Shown here one piece after another: positions 1 to 7,754 of a DNA stretch of 59,363 nt. Position 1 is the first letter of the stretch, and each line of letters opens with the position of its first letter. Position numbers and translations under genes: made by a program. The stretch covers positions 1 through 59,363 of the forward strand of contig CAKZJB010000002.1 in the NCBI GenBank assembly GCA_936940865.1, read 5' to 3'. The stretch comes from an uncultured Asticcacaulis sp. GTDB taxonomy: Bacteria; Pseudomonadota; Alphaproteobacteria; Caulobacterales; Caulobacteraceae. The notes under the pieces are model-generated. The model saw only the letters and a program-made list of their open reading frames with translations. It was not told the origin of the DNA and ran no database searches.

Positions 1-1
1 C

Positions 2-1519
2 AATTACAGGACGCCCGACTGGTTCCGCGACGCCAAGTTCGGCATCTGGGCCCATTGGGGGCCGCAATGCGTGCCGGAATACGGCGACTGGTACGGCCGC
101 CAGATGTACCAGCAGGGCAATCCCTATTACGAGCACCACGTCGCGACCTACGGCCATCCGTCGGAATTCGGCTTCATGGACTTCCTGCCGCGCTGGAAGG
201 TCGACCGCTGGGATCCGCAGCGCCTGATGGGTCTCTATAAAAAGGCCGGCGCGAAATACTTCGTGTCTATGGCCAACCACCACGACAATTTCGACAACTT
301 CAATTCGCGCTACCATCGCTGGAATTCGACGAAGATCGGCCCGATGCGCGACATCGTGGGCGAATGGGCCAAGGTGACGCGCGAAGCCGGCATCCGCTTC
401 GGCGTGTCGAACCATTCGGCGCATGCCTGGCACTGGTGGCAGACGGCCTATGGCTACGACGCGGAAGGGCCGAAGCAGGGCGTCCGTTACGACGCCGCGA
501 AACGTCACAAGGACGGCGGCAAAGGCAAGTGGTGGGACGGGTTCGACCCGCAGGAACTCTATACCGGCCCGCACGGCGACATGGTGCCGCCCGACGGCAT
601 CACGACCATCAAGGCCATGAACGCCTATAATGACAGCCACTCCGGTCAGTGGCTGGAAACGCCGCCGCCGGGCGAGGACTGGTATGCCAAACAGTGGCTG
701 CTGCGCCAGAAGGACCTGGTCGAGCAGTACCATCCCGACTTCGTCTACATGGACGACTACGTCATGCCGCTCGGCCAGGCGGGTCTCGACGCCGTGGCGC
801 ACTTCTACAACGCCAACCGCGCCTGGAACGGCAGCCTGGAGGCCGTCGTCACCACCAATGCGCTCAACGACCAGCAGGCGCGCGGCCTGACCAACAATGT
901 CGAGCGCGGCTTCTCGGACCGCCTGCGTCCCCTGCCCTGGCAGACCTGCACCTGCATCGGCCAGTGGCACTACGACCGCCGCATCTACGAACAGAACGGC
1001 TACAAGACCGCCAAGGAGGTCATCCAGCGCCTGATCGACACCGTGTCGAAGAACGGCACCCTGCTGCTCAGCATCCCCGTGCGCGGCAACGGCGAGATCG
1101 ACGACAAGGAAGAAAAGGTCCTGACCGACATGGCGGCGTGGATGGACGTCAACGGCGAGGCCATCTTCGGCACGCGGCCGTGGGACATCTACGGCGAAGG
1201 CCCGACGCGCTTCGTCGAAGGCATGCAGAACGAGCAGCTGGCGAAAAGCTTCAGCCATGAAGACATCCGCTTCACCACCAAGTCGGGCGTGCTCTATGCC
1301 CTGCCGACGGAATGGCCGAATGCGCCGTTCGTAACGATCACCTCGATGGCCGAAGGCTCGGCGCAGCGCAAGGGCAAGGTCGAGCACGTCGAACTGCTGG
1401 GCCATGGCCAGCCGTTGCGTTTCGAGCTTGGCATGGACGGATTGACGGTTAAACTGCCCGACGCCCGCCCGGCCTTCACGCCGGTTCTCAAGATCATGGG
1501 TTCAGGACTGATCACATAA
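2..1519 (+). CDS. Alpha-L-fucosidase, GH29 family (5' end outside window)
   Basis: Exported or periplasmic glycoside hydrolase expected to release alpha-L-fucose from glycans. The frame is open from base 2, so the start lies upstream and the signal peptide is not visible. The upstream codons read WFRDAKFGIWAHWG, the signature of the N-terminal beta-strand of GH29. The substrate-binding segment NHHDNFDNF and the strand carrying the nucleophile (DFVYMDDY, where family members have an Asp in a similar W/Y-x-D context) follow in the expected order. So does NGTLLLSIPVRGNGEID, which corresponds to the family's NGNLLLNVGP..DG.I block. The C-terminal ~100 residues look like the usual beta-sandwich. 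The next gene starts 17 bases downstream and may be co-transcribed. Family assignment is strong; which linkage it cleaves cannot be told. Confidence 0.9.
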   Translation, partial: NYRTPDWFRDAKFGIWAHWGPQCVPEYGDWYGRQMYQQGNPYYEHHVATYGHPSEFGFMDFLPRWKVDRWDPQRLMGLYKKAGAKYFVSMANHHDNFDNFNSRYHRWNSTKIGPMRDIVGEWAKVTREAGIRFGVSNHSAHAWHWWQTAYGYDAEGPKQGVRYDAAKRHKDGGKGKWWDGFDPQELYTGPHGDMVPPDGITTIKAMNAYNDSHSGQWLETPPPGEDWYAKQWLLRQKDLVEQYHPDFVYMDDYVMPLGQAGLDAVAHFYNANRAWNGSLEAVVTTNALNDQQARGLTNNVERGFSDRLRPLPWQTCTCIGQWHYDRRIYEQNGYKTAKEVIQRLIDTVSKNGTLLLSIPVRGNGEIDDKEEKVLTDMAAWMDVNGEAIFGTRPWDIYGEGPTRFVEGMQNEQLAKSFSHEDIRFTTKSGVLYALPTEWPNAPFVTITSMAEGSAQRKGKVEHVELLGHGQPLRFELGMDGLTVKLPDARPAFTPVLKIMGSGLIT

Positions 1520-1536
1520 ATACACAGGGGGTTCCT

Positions 1537-2019
1537 ATGCGTATGGTATTCGCCTCTCTTGCCGTTCTGGCCCTGGCCGCCTGTTCGAAACCGGAAAGTC
1601 CCGCCGCCCCGGCCGAGGCGCCCAAGGCCGCCAGCTTCGCCTACGATATCGCCTTGAGCTTCACGCCGGCCGCCGTCGAAAAGGTGACGAAGCATGGCGA
1701 CAAGGTGACGATCGCGGCCCTCTATTACGGCAATGCGACGCCGTCTTCGGTGTCCCTGGCCGATCCGTCGGACGGGACGATCCACCTCAATACCGACCAT
1801 GCCGAGGTCGAGGCGAAAGACCAGACGGTCCATATGACCGGCGAAGGCGTCAACACGCCGAACTTCGACAAGATCGTCGAGAAGAAGCCGCTGGTGCAGC
1901 TGAACGTCTTCGCCACCAGGGCCGGCAAGAAGGACCCGGTGATCGCCTGCTCGGTTTTCCAGGACTATGTCGCCTCGGCGCAGGCCGCACCGGTCAAGAT
2001 TCGCTGCGACGTGGCCTGA
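1537..2019 (+). CDS. Small predicted lipoprotein, unknown function
   Basis: A 160-residue protein that starts with a short hydrophobic signal ending in the lipobox LAAC (Cys16), so it is probably lipidated and anchored in the envelope. The start ATG follows a G-rich ribosome site (cagggggttcct). The mature part begins with a Pro/Ala-rich linker and then about 120 residues with alternating hydrophobic residues, suggesting a small beta-rich fold. It contains SLADPSDGTIHLNTD and ends in a segment with a single Cys (VIACSVFQDYV). I do not recognise a family. It lies 17 bases after the fucosidase on the same strand, so a joint transcript is plausible. Its stop codon ends three bases before a MITE-like element. 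Confidence 0.75.
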   Translation: MRMVFASLAVLALAACSKPESPAAPAEAPKAASFAYDIALSFTPAAVEKVTKHGDKVTIAALYYGNATPSSVSLADPSDGTIHLNTDHAEVEAKDQTVHMTGEGVNTPNFDKIVEKKPLVQLNVFATRAGKKDPVIACSVFQDYVASAQAAPVKIRCDVA

Positions 2020-2022
2020 GTC

Positions 2023-2290
2023 AGGGTCCGTACTCAATTAGGTTTTGACGTGATACAAGCGAAAATCGTCCAGTTCCAGGCGCAAGACCGAAGGACGGGC
2101 CTTACCCCTTTCGAGGTCTTGCGACGCCGAACCGGGCGATTTGCGCCGTACCCCGCAGGGGCGCCGCGGATTTGCTCCCCGGCGGCGTCGAGCAGTCCTC
2201 GCGGCGGTAAGGCGCCTCGTCGGCCTTTTCTCCTGGCCGGACGGCAAATCCACGGGCGTCACGCCGAAATCCTAATTGAGTACCGACCCT
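2023..2290. mobile_element. MITE-like element with ~30-bp terminal inverted repeats
   Basis: A 268-bp element bounded by inverted repeats. The left end (from 2023) reads agggtccgtactcaattagg. The right end, read on the minus strand from 2290, is the same with one change in the first 20 bases, and the similarity continues through TTT and GACGTGA/GGCGTGA. The interior is GC-rich, has further hairpins (caagacc at about 2083 against ggtcttg near 2116) and holds no transposase-length reading frame. It fills the gap between two convergent genes: the left edge is 3 bases after one stop codon and the right edge supplies two bases of the TAG stop of the other. No target duplication is evident. The parent element is not recognised. 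Confidence 0.7.
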
Positions 2291-3788
2291 AGTACTGCTC
2301 GAAGCGCAGCGGCCAGGTGCGCGCCACGATGTCCTGCGCCCTGGCGGCCGCCAGCACGTCGGGACGCTTGCGCAGCGCGGCCATGACGTTGACATAGTCG
2401 CGGTCGCGGGCCGAATGCGGCACCTGCGGCTTCACGTCCTGCATCAGCAGGATGGCCGCGTCGCGACTGTCGGGATCGTTGATGCGCGCGATCAGCGCCG
2501 CGGCGGCGCCTTCGACGTCGCCGGCGCAAAGATAGGGCCTGATCGCCGCAATGCCATGCGCATCGGCGCTGGCCGCCAGCGACTGGGTGTAACGTACCGT
2601 GTCCTTCATGTAGGCGAAGGCGCAGGCCTCGGTGGCCGCCAGCGCCCGCTTCTGCCCCGCGTTCATGGCCACAAGCGCAATGTGCGGCTCCAGCGCCAGG
2701 GCTTCCTTTTCCTGGCCGGTGTCGATCAGTGCGTTCATGTAGGCGATGACGAAGTCGATCGTCCCCGGTCCCCTCATGCGCTGCGCGCCGTCCTTGAACA
2801 CCTCGAGCGCTTCCGGCACCCTTTGCAGGTCCAGCAGCAGCTGCGCCTTGTCGGCGATCAGGCTGGGATAGGCATTGGGCTGTTCGAACTTCTGCAGGCC
2901 GTTCTGGGCAATCAGGTTCAGAATGCCGCTCAGCTGCACCAGGGCGATTTCGTGCTCGTCGGCGCTGCGCTCCAGGCCGATCAGGTATTCCAGGCCCAGC
3001 AGATCCGTCGGACGGTTGGCGACATAGGCCTTGACCTCGTCGATCTGGGCGCGGACCACGGGCTGGACGGGGGCGGCCGGCACCGCCGCATCGCTCAGGC
3101 GGCCGTCACCCTGGACCAGCGCGTAAATATAGGCGTCGGGCGCGATGTCGGCGCGGTAAAGCGTGGCCAGGCCCTGATCGCCCGCCGCGACCGCGGAGCG
3201 CAGGCCATGCAGCCGCAGGGTATCGATGATCAGCCGCGCCGACGGGTCGTGGATCTGCCAGCGCACGCGTTCCAGGTGATCGAGCAGGCCATAGCGCGTC
3301 TTGTCGTCCTGCAGCGCCAGGAGTGTCGCCATGACCGTCATGTCGGTCAGCTTCGGCGCCGTATCCGGAAACCGTTTCAGGGCTTCCTCGACATTGGCCG
3401 CCGCCGCCGGGATCTGGCTGGTCGACAGCAGCAGGAAGGTATGAAGGTCATAGGCCGCTATGGTCGCACCGGCGTGGTGTTCGTTCTCCGCCGAAAGCGC
3501 CACGGCCGCCGCGGTCCCCTTTTCCTTCAGGGTGCAGAGGATGCGTTCGAAGCGAAACTGCTCGGCGGTGTCGGGGTCGGCAGCCTGGAAATCCGCATCG
3601 TTCCACAGGGCTTCCAGCGGCGGCAGAGCCTCGTCGCACTTGCCCGACTGCACGGCGGCGGTCGAGGTCATGATGTTGAGCGCGGTATTGTTCGCCGGTG
3701 CGTCAGCCATGGCGGCGGAGCCGGACAACGCCGCGATCAGCACGCCCGCCGCGACAAACCCATCCATCCAACTCCAAGACCGGCGCAT
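2289..3788 (-). CDS. Exported helical-repeat (TPR-like) protein
   Basis: A 499-residue protein with a clear Sec signal (MRRSWSWMDG, then a hydrophobic stretch, predicted cleavage near AMA-DA). I chose the ATG at 3788 because a GGGGGAAG run lies just upstream; an in-frame GTG at 3800 is the alternative. The rest is almost entirely helical with repeated A/L/Y spacing, as in tetratricopeptide solenoids, without a catalytic motif. It is likely a periplasmic scaffold or assembly factor. The stop codon (TAG, 2291-2289) overlaps the end of the MITE-like element, so the natural C-terminus may have been altered by the insertion. No partner is evident: the next gene on this strand is an anion permease 112 bases upstream of the start. 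Confidence 0.7.
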   Translation of the reverse strand: MRRSWSWMDGFVAAGVLIAALSGSAAMADAPANNTALNIMTSTAAVQSGKCDEALPPLEALWNDADFQAADPDTAEQFRFERILCTLKEKGTAAAVALSAENEHHAGATIAAYDLHTFLLLSTSQIPAAAANVEEALKRFPDTAPKLTDMTVMATLLALQDDKTRYGLLDHLERVRWQIHDPSARLIIDTLRLHGLRSAVAAGDQGLATLYRADIAPDAYIYALVQGDGRLSDAAVPAAPVQPVVRAQIDEVKAYVANRPTDLLGLEYLIGLERSADEHEIALVQLSGILNLIAQNGLQKFEQPNAYPSLIADKAQLLLDLQRVPEALEVFKDGAQRMRGPGTIDFVIAYMNALIDTGQEKEALALEPHIALVAMNAGQKRALAATEACAFAYMKDTVRYTQSLAASADAHGIAAIRPYLCAGDVEGAAAALIARINDPDSRDAAILLMQDVKPQVPHSARDRDYVNVMAALRKRPDVLAAARAQDIVARTWPLRFEQY

Positions 3789-3900
3789 GACTTCCCCCAC
3801 GCAAGAGCGTTAACAAGGGGTAACCGAAAGCGCGACGGCGGGCAAGCCGAAGTCCGCCCGGAGGCGAACGGCAGACGAATTATGATGTATTTTTGCGCGG

Positions 3901-4734
3901 CTACTTTGTCACCAGTTGCCAGCCGACCAGGGTCAGCACGACCGCCAGCACCACGCGCAGGACCTTTTCCGGCATCTTCGGCGCCAGGAAACTTCCAGCC
4001 ACGATGCCGGGGATCGAGCCGATCAGCAGGGCCAGCAGCATGTTGGGGTCGACCTTGCCCAGGTAGAAATAGCCCATGCCGGCCAGGAAGGTCAGCGGCA
4101 CGGCGTGCGCGATGTCTGAGCCCACGATGCGCACGGTCGGCAGTTGCGGGTAGAGCAGGATCAGGGCCGTAACCCCCAGCGCGCCGGCCCCGACCGAGGA
4201 CAGCGAAACCAGGAAGCCCAGCACCAGGCCCGTCAGGATGGTCAGAAACGCGCGGCGGCCGGTGTGCAGCGGCTTATGCTCGGCGACCGCCTGTTCATGG
4301 CGCTTTTCGGCCAGACGCTTGATGACCCCGCGCAACAGCAGCATCAGCGCCGTGACGAACAGCGCGTAGCCCAGGGCGCGCGTGATCATGTGCGACATTT
4401 CCTGCGACTTGCCGAAGGTCTGGATCGCCCACAGGGTCAGGAGCGTCGCGGGAATGGAGCCCAGCGCCAGAAGGCCGACGATGCGCCAGTCGACCGTGCG
4501 CTTGCCGCCGTGAATGGCGGTGCCGACGCTCTTGGTGATGGCGGCATAGAGCAGGTCCGTGCCGACGGCCGTCGCCGGGTGGATGCGGAAGACCAGGACC
4601 AGGATCGGCGTCATCAGCGAACCGCCGCCGACGCCCGTCAGCCCGATCAGCAGACCGACGATCAGCCCCGAGATCGAATACAGCGGATTGATGTGCAGGC
4701 CGGCAATAAAGGCGGCGAGGTCGAAATGGGGCAT
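3901..4734 (-). CDS. TSUP (TauE/SafE) family anion permease
   Basis: A 277-residue inner-membrane protein with about eight membrane segments in two repeats. The first repeat carries the family signature around GLLIGLTGVGGGSLMTPIL (residues ~27-45), and the second has the corresponding SSVGAGALGVTALILLYP. Members of the family move sulfite, sulfoacetate, thiosulfate or other small organosulfur anions. Substrate cannot be told from sequence, and there is no sulfur-metabolism gene beside it. Length is typical. A 39-bp palindrome lies in the 186-bp gap upstream, between this gene and a divergent lipoprotein gene, and could control either. Confidence 0.9.
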   Translation of the reverse strand: MPHFDLAAFIAGLHINPLYSISGLIVGLLIGLTGVGGGSLMTPILVLVFRIHPATAVGTDLLYAAITKSVGTAIHGGKRTVDWRIVGLLALGSIPATLLTLWAIQTFGKSQEMSHMITRALGYALFVTALMLLLRGVIKRLAEKRHEQAVAEHKPLHTGRRAFLTILTGLVLGFLVSLSSVGAGALGVTALILLYPQLPTVRIVGSDIAHAVPLTFLAGMGYFYLGKVDPNMLLALLIGSIPGIVAGSFLAPKMPEKVLRVVLAVVLTLVGWQLVTK

Positions 4735-4851
4735 GTAGATCCGTTCCGCCCCACGAGGGGTAGCAATAAACCAACCCTGACATAGAAAATCGCGGCCGTC
4801 CCGCCAAACGATTAAAACTGGCAGTGGGATTTAGAGCGGCTATCCGAGACA

Positions 4852-4890
4852 TATCACGCATTCGTGATTGACAATCACGGATGCGTGACA
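4852..4890. promoter_or_regulatory. 39-bp near-perfect palindrome, operator candidate
   Basis: The core cgtgattgacaatcacg (4863-4879) is a perfect inverted repeat with a 3-base centre. It sits inside a longer one (tatcacgcat at the left end against atgcgtgaca at the right), giving two 19-base arms with only two mismatches. TTGACA at 4868-4873, a perfect -35 hexamer, is at its centre. The palindrome is 31 bases before the lipoprotein ATG and about 118 bases before the divergent permease ATG. The half-site spacing (GTGA-N7-TCAC) is one base longer than a CRP/FNR site, so the regulator is unknown. No T-run follows, which argues against a terminator. Confidence 0.55.
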
Positions 4891-4920
4891 GATGGTTTCG
4901 CCCTCCCCCGGAGGTGTCCG

Positions 4921-5616
4921 ATGCGCCGCTATGTCAGCCTTGCCGTTGCTGCCTTGATGAGCTTCGCCGCGGCGGGCTGTCAGAAGCCGTCCAGCGGGTC
5001 CGATCCGGTTATCGGCTCCGATCTCGGGCATGACTGGCCGTTCGGCACGGCCCGCTTCGTCCGCCTGAGCGACCGGCCGGACGGCGGCGACGCGGCCGTG
5101 ACCCGGCTTGATATCACGCGGACGGACGTGGAAGATCGCGGCGTCGCCGTCAATATCGTTTCCAACACCGCCAAGCCCTTCTACGCCGGGGTGAGCTATC
5201 TGCATCTTCGGCCCGTCGTGGCCGAAACCAATGCGGAGGCCCGCGAATACTGGCTGGTCGGCCTGAATCTCAGCCGGACGAAAGACCGCTCGGTCTATAT
5301 GCTGATGCGCTATCCGGGCGCGCTCCGGTTGGTCCCAGGCAGCGACAGCGACGCTTTCGAATACGCGGTCCTGGCCTGTGACGACCTCGACATGGCGCGG
5401 CGTCCGGCGGACTATTATGCACCGCGCAAAGAGAATGAACCCGACCGCCCGGAGCCGAAACCCGACCCCGCGCCGGAGGCCGGGCCATGCGAATTCAATT
5501 CGCCGCGCGAAGCCGCCGCCATGGCGCCGCTGGTGCTGAAACGCTACGACCAGATCCGGCATTACGAAGACGCGCCGCAACTGCACTGGCTGCCCGTGCA
5601 CGCCGAGATCCGGTAG
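4921..5616 (+). CDS. Predicted lipoprotein, unknown function
   Basis: A 231-residue protein. The start was set at 4921 because GGAGGT is well spaced before it and because the protein then begins with a lipoprotein signal (MRRYVSLAVAALM) ending in a lipobox AAGC; a longer in-frame start at 4864 would spoil this. The mature protein has a beta-rich middle, including DITRTDVEDRGVAVNIVSN, and a Pro/Glu-rich stretch (RPEPKPDPAPEAG) near residue 185. I know no family. The upstream palindrome with an embedded -35 box is likely its promoter region. A small exported SnoaL-like gene follows after 59 bases on the same strand. Confidence 0.7.
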   Translation: MRRYVSLAVAALMSFAAAGCQKPSSGSDPVIGSDLGHDWPFGTARFVRLSDRPDGGDAAVTRLDITRTDVEDRGVAVNIVSNTAKPFYAGVSYLHLRPVVAETNAEAREYWLVGLNLSRTKDRSVYMLMRYPGALRLVPGSDSDAFEYAVLACDDLDMARRPADYYAPRKENEPDRPEPKPDPAPEAGPCEFNSPREAAAMAPLVLKRYDQIRHYEDAPQLHWLPVHAEIR

Positions 5617-5675
5617 GGCTTTTTCCCGTCCGCGGGCTGCGGCATAGTCCGCCGGCCCACTCAGCGGAGACCGCC

Positions 5676-6164
5676 ATGAAACGCCTGAAATTCGGAATGA
5701 TCCTTGCCGTCCTGCTGGCGGCGTCATCCGCCCACGCCCAGGAAGCCGTGACGGCGGCGTCCGATGCCGACGCCCTGTTCACCAGTCCGGATCCGAAGCT
5801 CGACGCCAACAAGCAGGCGGCCTATCATATCGTCAAGGACCTGCTGGAATGCGGCCACTGGGACGAAGCCGACAAATATTTGACGCCCGCCTATCACCAG
5901 CACAATCCGGCGGTGAAGTCCGGCCGCGACGCCGTGGTCAGTTTCTTCACCCAGGTGCTGAAGGTCCAGCCGAAGCCCTGCCCGACGAAGATGCAGACGC
6001 CCGTCGTTTCGGTCGTGGCGGAAGGCGACCTCGTCATCGTCGTCTTTCCGCGCGTCATGAAGGACCCGAAGGATCCGACCAAGACCTATACCACGACCTG
6101 GTTCGACATGTGGCGCTTCGTCGATGGCAAGGCCGACGAACACTGGGACGGCGCGACGCTTTAA
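5676..6164 (+). CDS. Exported SnoaL/NTF2-like fold protein
   Basis: A 162-residue protein with a cleavable signal (MKRLKFGMILAVLLAASSAHA, cleavage before QEA). Start at 5676 is preceded by cggaga. The mature part matches the SnoaL-like cone fold: an N-terminal helix with YHIVKDLLECGHWDEADKYL, the characteristic YHQHNPAVKSGRDAVVSFF (family: Y.QHNP....G...), a beta-sheet, and a final strand TTTWFDMWRFVDGKADEHWD. These proteins act as small-molecule isomerases or binding proteins; secreted members like this are common in soil bacteria and mostly uncharacterised. Followed by a 246-bp gap with no recognisable gene before the efflux genes. Confidence 0.8.
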   Translation: MKRLKFGMILAVLLAASSAHAQEAVTAASDADALFTSPDPKLDANKQAAYHIVKDLLECGHWDEADKYLTPAYHQHNPAVKSGRDAVVSFFTQVLKVQPKPCPTKMQTPVVSVVAEGDLVIVVFPRVMKDPKDPTKTYTTTWFDMWRFVDGKADEHWDGATL

Positions 6165-6410
6165 CCGGGGTGCAGGGCCTGGTTTCCGGCACCGGCGGCC
6201 AAAACACCGGTAGCGGACCTTCGCTCGCCAAGGTCCGGAAAAGGCGGCGCATCGAGCCCGACATGAGGATGCTTCCTGATCTTTCGCGGCGGCGGCACCT
6301 TTCCAAGCGGATGGAAACGGTAGGGCGGTTGATGGAAATCAAAGCGCGCCCCTTCCGGATATTTCAAGGGAAGAGCGTGTCCGATCAGTCCCGATGGAGG
6401 GCAGACAGTC

Positions 6411-7754
6411 ATGGCGCCCCCGGCTCTCAAGGAAGCAGACGCAAGTCCGGTGTCCCCTGAACCCGCCGCCGAAAAGGGCGCGGCGGAACCGGCGGCCGGA
6501 CAAAGGCCTGGAAGCCGCCGGCTCTTCGGTGTGCGCCTGCAACCGAACACCTGGCGCCTGGCAGGCCTCGCCGCGGCCGCGGCGCTTGGCCTCTATGTCT
6601 TGAACGGCCTCCTCCAGGGACCGAGCGTCGTCTGCGACCGCGTCATCCGCGCCGACGCCATCCAGACCGTCGTCGCCAGCGGCCATGTCGAAGCGCCTTT
6701 CCGCGTAAACGTCGGCAGCCGCGTCACCGGCGTCGTGGCCAGCGTGCCCGTGGCCGAGGGACAATCGGTCAGTGCCGGCACGCCGCTGATCGTCCTCGAC
6801 GACCGCGAGGCCAGGGCCGCCGTCGCCCAGGCCGAGGCTGCCCATGCCGGAGCCCAGGCGCGGGTCAGGCAGATGCGCGACCTGACCCTGCCGGCGGCGC
6901 AGCAGGCGCTTTTGCAGCAGCAGGCCACCCTGGCCAACGCCCAGGCGGCCTATGACCGCGCCAGCAAGCTGGCCAGCCAGGGCTATGGCACCGTGGCGGC
7001 ACTGGACGACGCCACCCGCGCCCTCAGGATCGCCCGCTCCGGCGCGGCGGCGGCGGAACTGCAGGTCGAGAGCAGCCGGGCCGGCGGAAGCGACTATGCG
7101 CTGGCCGCGACCGCGCTGGAACAGGCCCGGGCAGATCTGGCCGCCGCCCGGTCGCGGCTGAGCTATCTTGTCATTACCGCGCCGCGCGACGGCATCCTGA
7201 TTTCCCGCAATGTCGAAGCCGGCGACACGGTTCAGCCGTCCCAGGTCCTGATGCAGCTGTCGCCGTCGGGCCAGACGCAGCTGGTGGTGCAGATCGACGA
7301 AAAGAATATCGGCCTTATCCGTCCCGGCGAAACGGCGCTGGCCTCGGCCGACGCCTTCCCCCGGCAACGGTTTTCCAGCCAGGTCGTCTATGTCAATCCG
7401 GGCATCGATCTCGAACGGGCCTCCGTCGAGGTCAAGCTGGCCGTGCCCGATCCGCCCGCCTATCTGCGCCAGGACATGACCGTGTCGGTGGATATAGCCG
7501 TGGCGCGCCACGACAAGGCGATCCTGGTACCCGCCCGGAGCGTGCGCGAGCTCTATGCCGGCCAGCCCTGGGTCATGACGGTGGTGAACGGCCGTGCGCA
7601 AAAGCGAGCGATCAGGCTGGGTATCGTCGCGGACGGCCAGGTCGAGGTGCTTGAAGGCCTGACGCCGGGCGATTTCGTCGTTCCCGCCACCGATGCCGGG
7701 ATAAAGCCCGGTCAGCGCGTCCGTATCGCCACGGACGCAGGAGCGCGGCCATGA
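6411..7754 (+). CDS. HlyD/MacA-type periplasmic adaptor of an ABC exporter
   Basis: A 447-residue membrane-fusion protein. It has a ~45-residue cytoplasmic, Pro/Ala-rich N-terminus, a single membrane helix ([16 protein letters not shown], ~47-65), and the first half of a lipoyl domain ([20 protein letters not shown]). A long Ala/Gln-rich coiled-coil hairpin (~125-235) follows, then the second lipoyl half ([18 protein letters not shown]) and a beta-barrel. It links an inner-membrane ABC transporter to an outer-membrane channel or the envelope space. Its stop overlaps the next start by four bases (ATGA), so the two are translationally coupled. No outer-membrane factor is nearby; cargo unknown. 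Confidence 0.88.
   Translation: MAPPALKEADASPVSPEPAAEKGAAEPAAGQRPGSRRLFGVRLQPNTWRLAGLAAAAALGLYVLNGLLQGPSVVCDRVIRADAIQTVVASGHVEAPFRVNVGSRVTGVVASVPVAEGQSVSAGTPLIVLDDREARAAVAQAEAAHAGAQARVRQMRDLTLPAAQQALLQQQATLANAQAAYDRASKLASQGYGTVAALDDATRALRIARSGAAAAELQVESSRAGGSDYALAATALEQARADLAAARSRLSYLVITAPRDGILISRNVEAGDTVQPSQVLMQLSPSGQTQLVVQIDEKNIGLIRPGETALASADAFPRQRFSSQVVYVNPGIDLERASVEVKLAVPDPPAYLRQDMTVSVDIAVARHDKAILVPARSVRELYAGQPWVMTVVNGRAQKRAIRLGIVADGQVEVLEGLTPGDFVVPATDAGIKPGQRVRIATDAGARP

Noticed and set aside
4863-4879. CRP/FNR binding site
   Set aside because: The GTGA and TCAC half-sites are spaced by 7 bases, not 6, and the flanks do not match the consensus.
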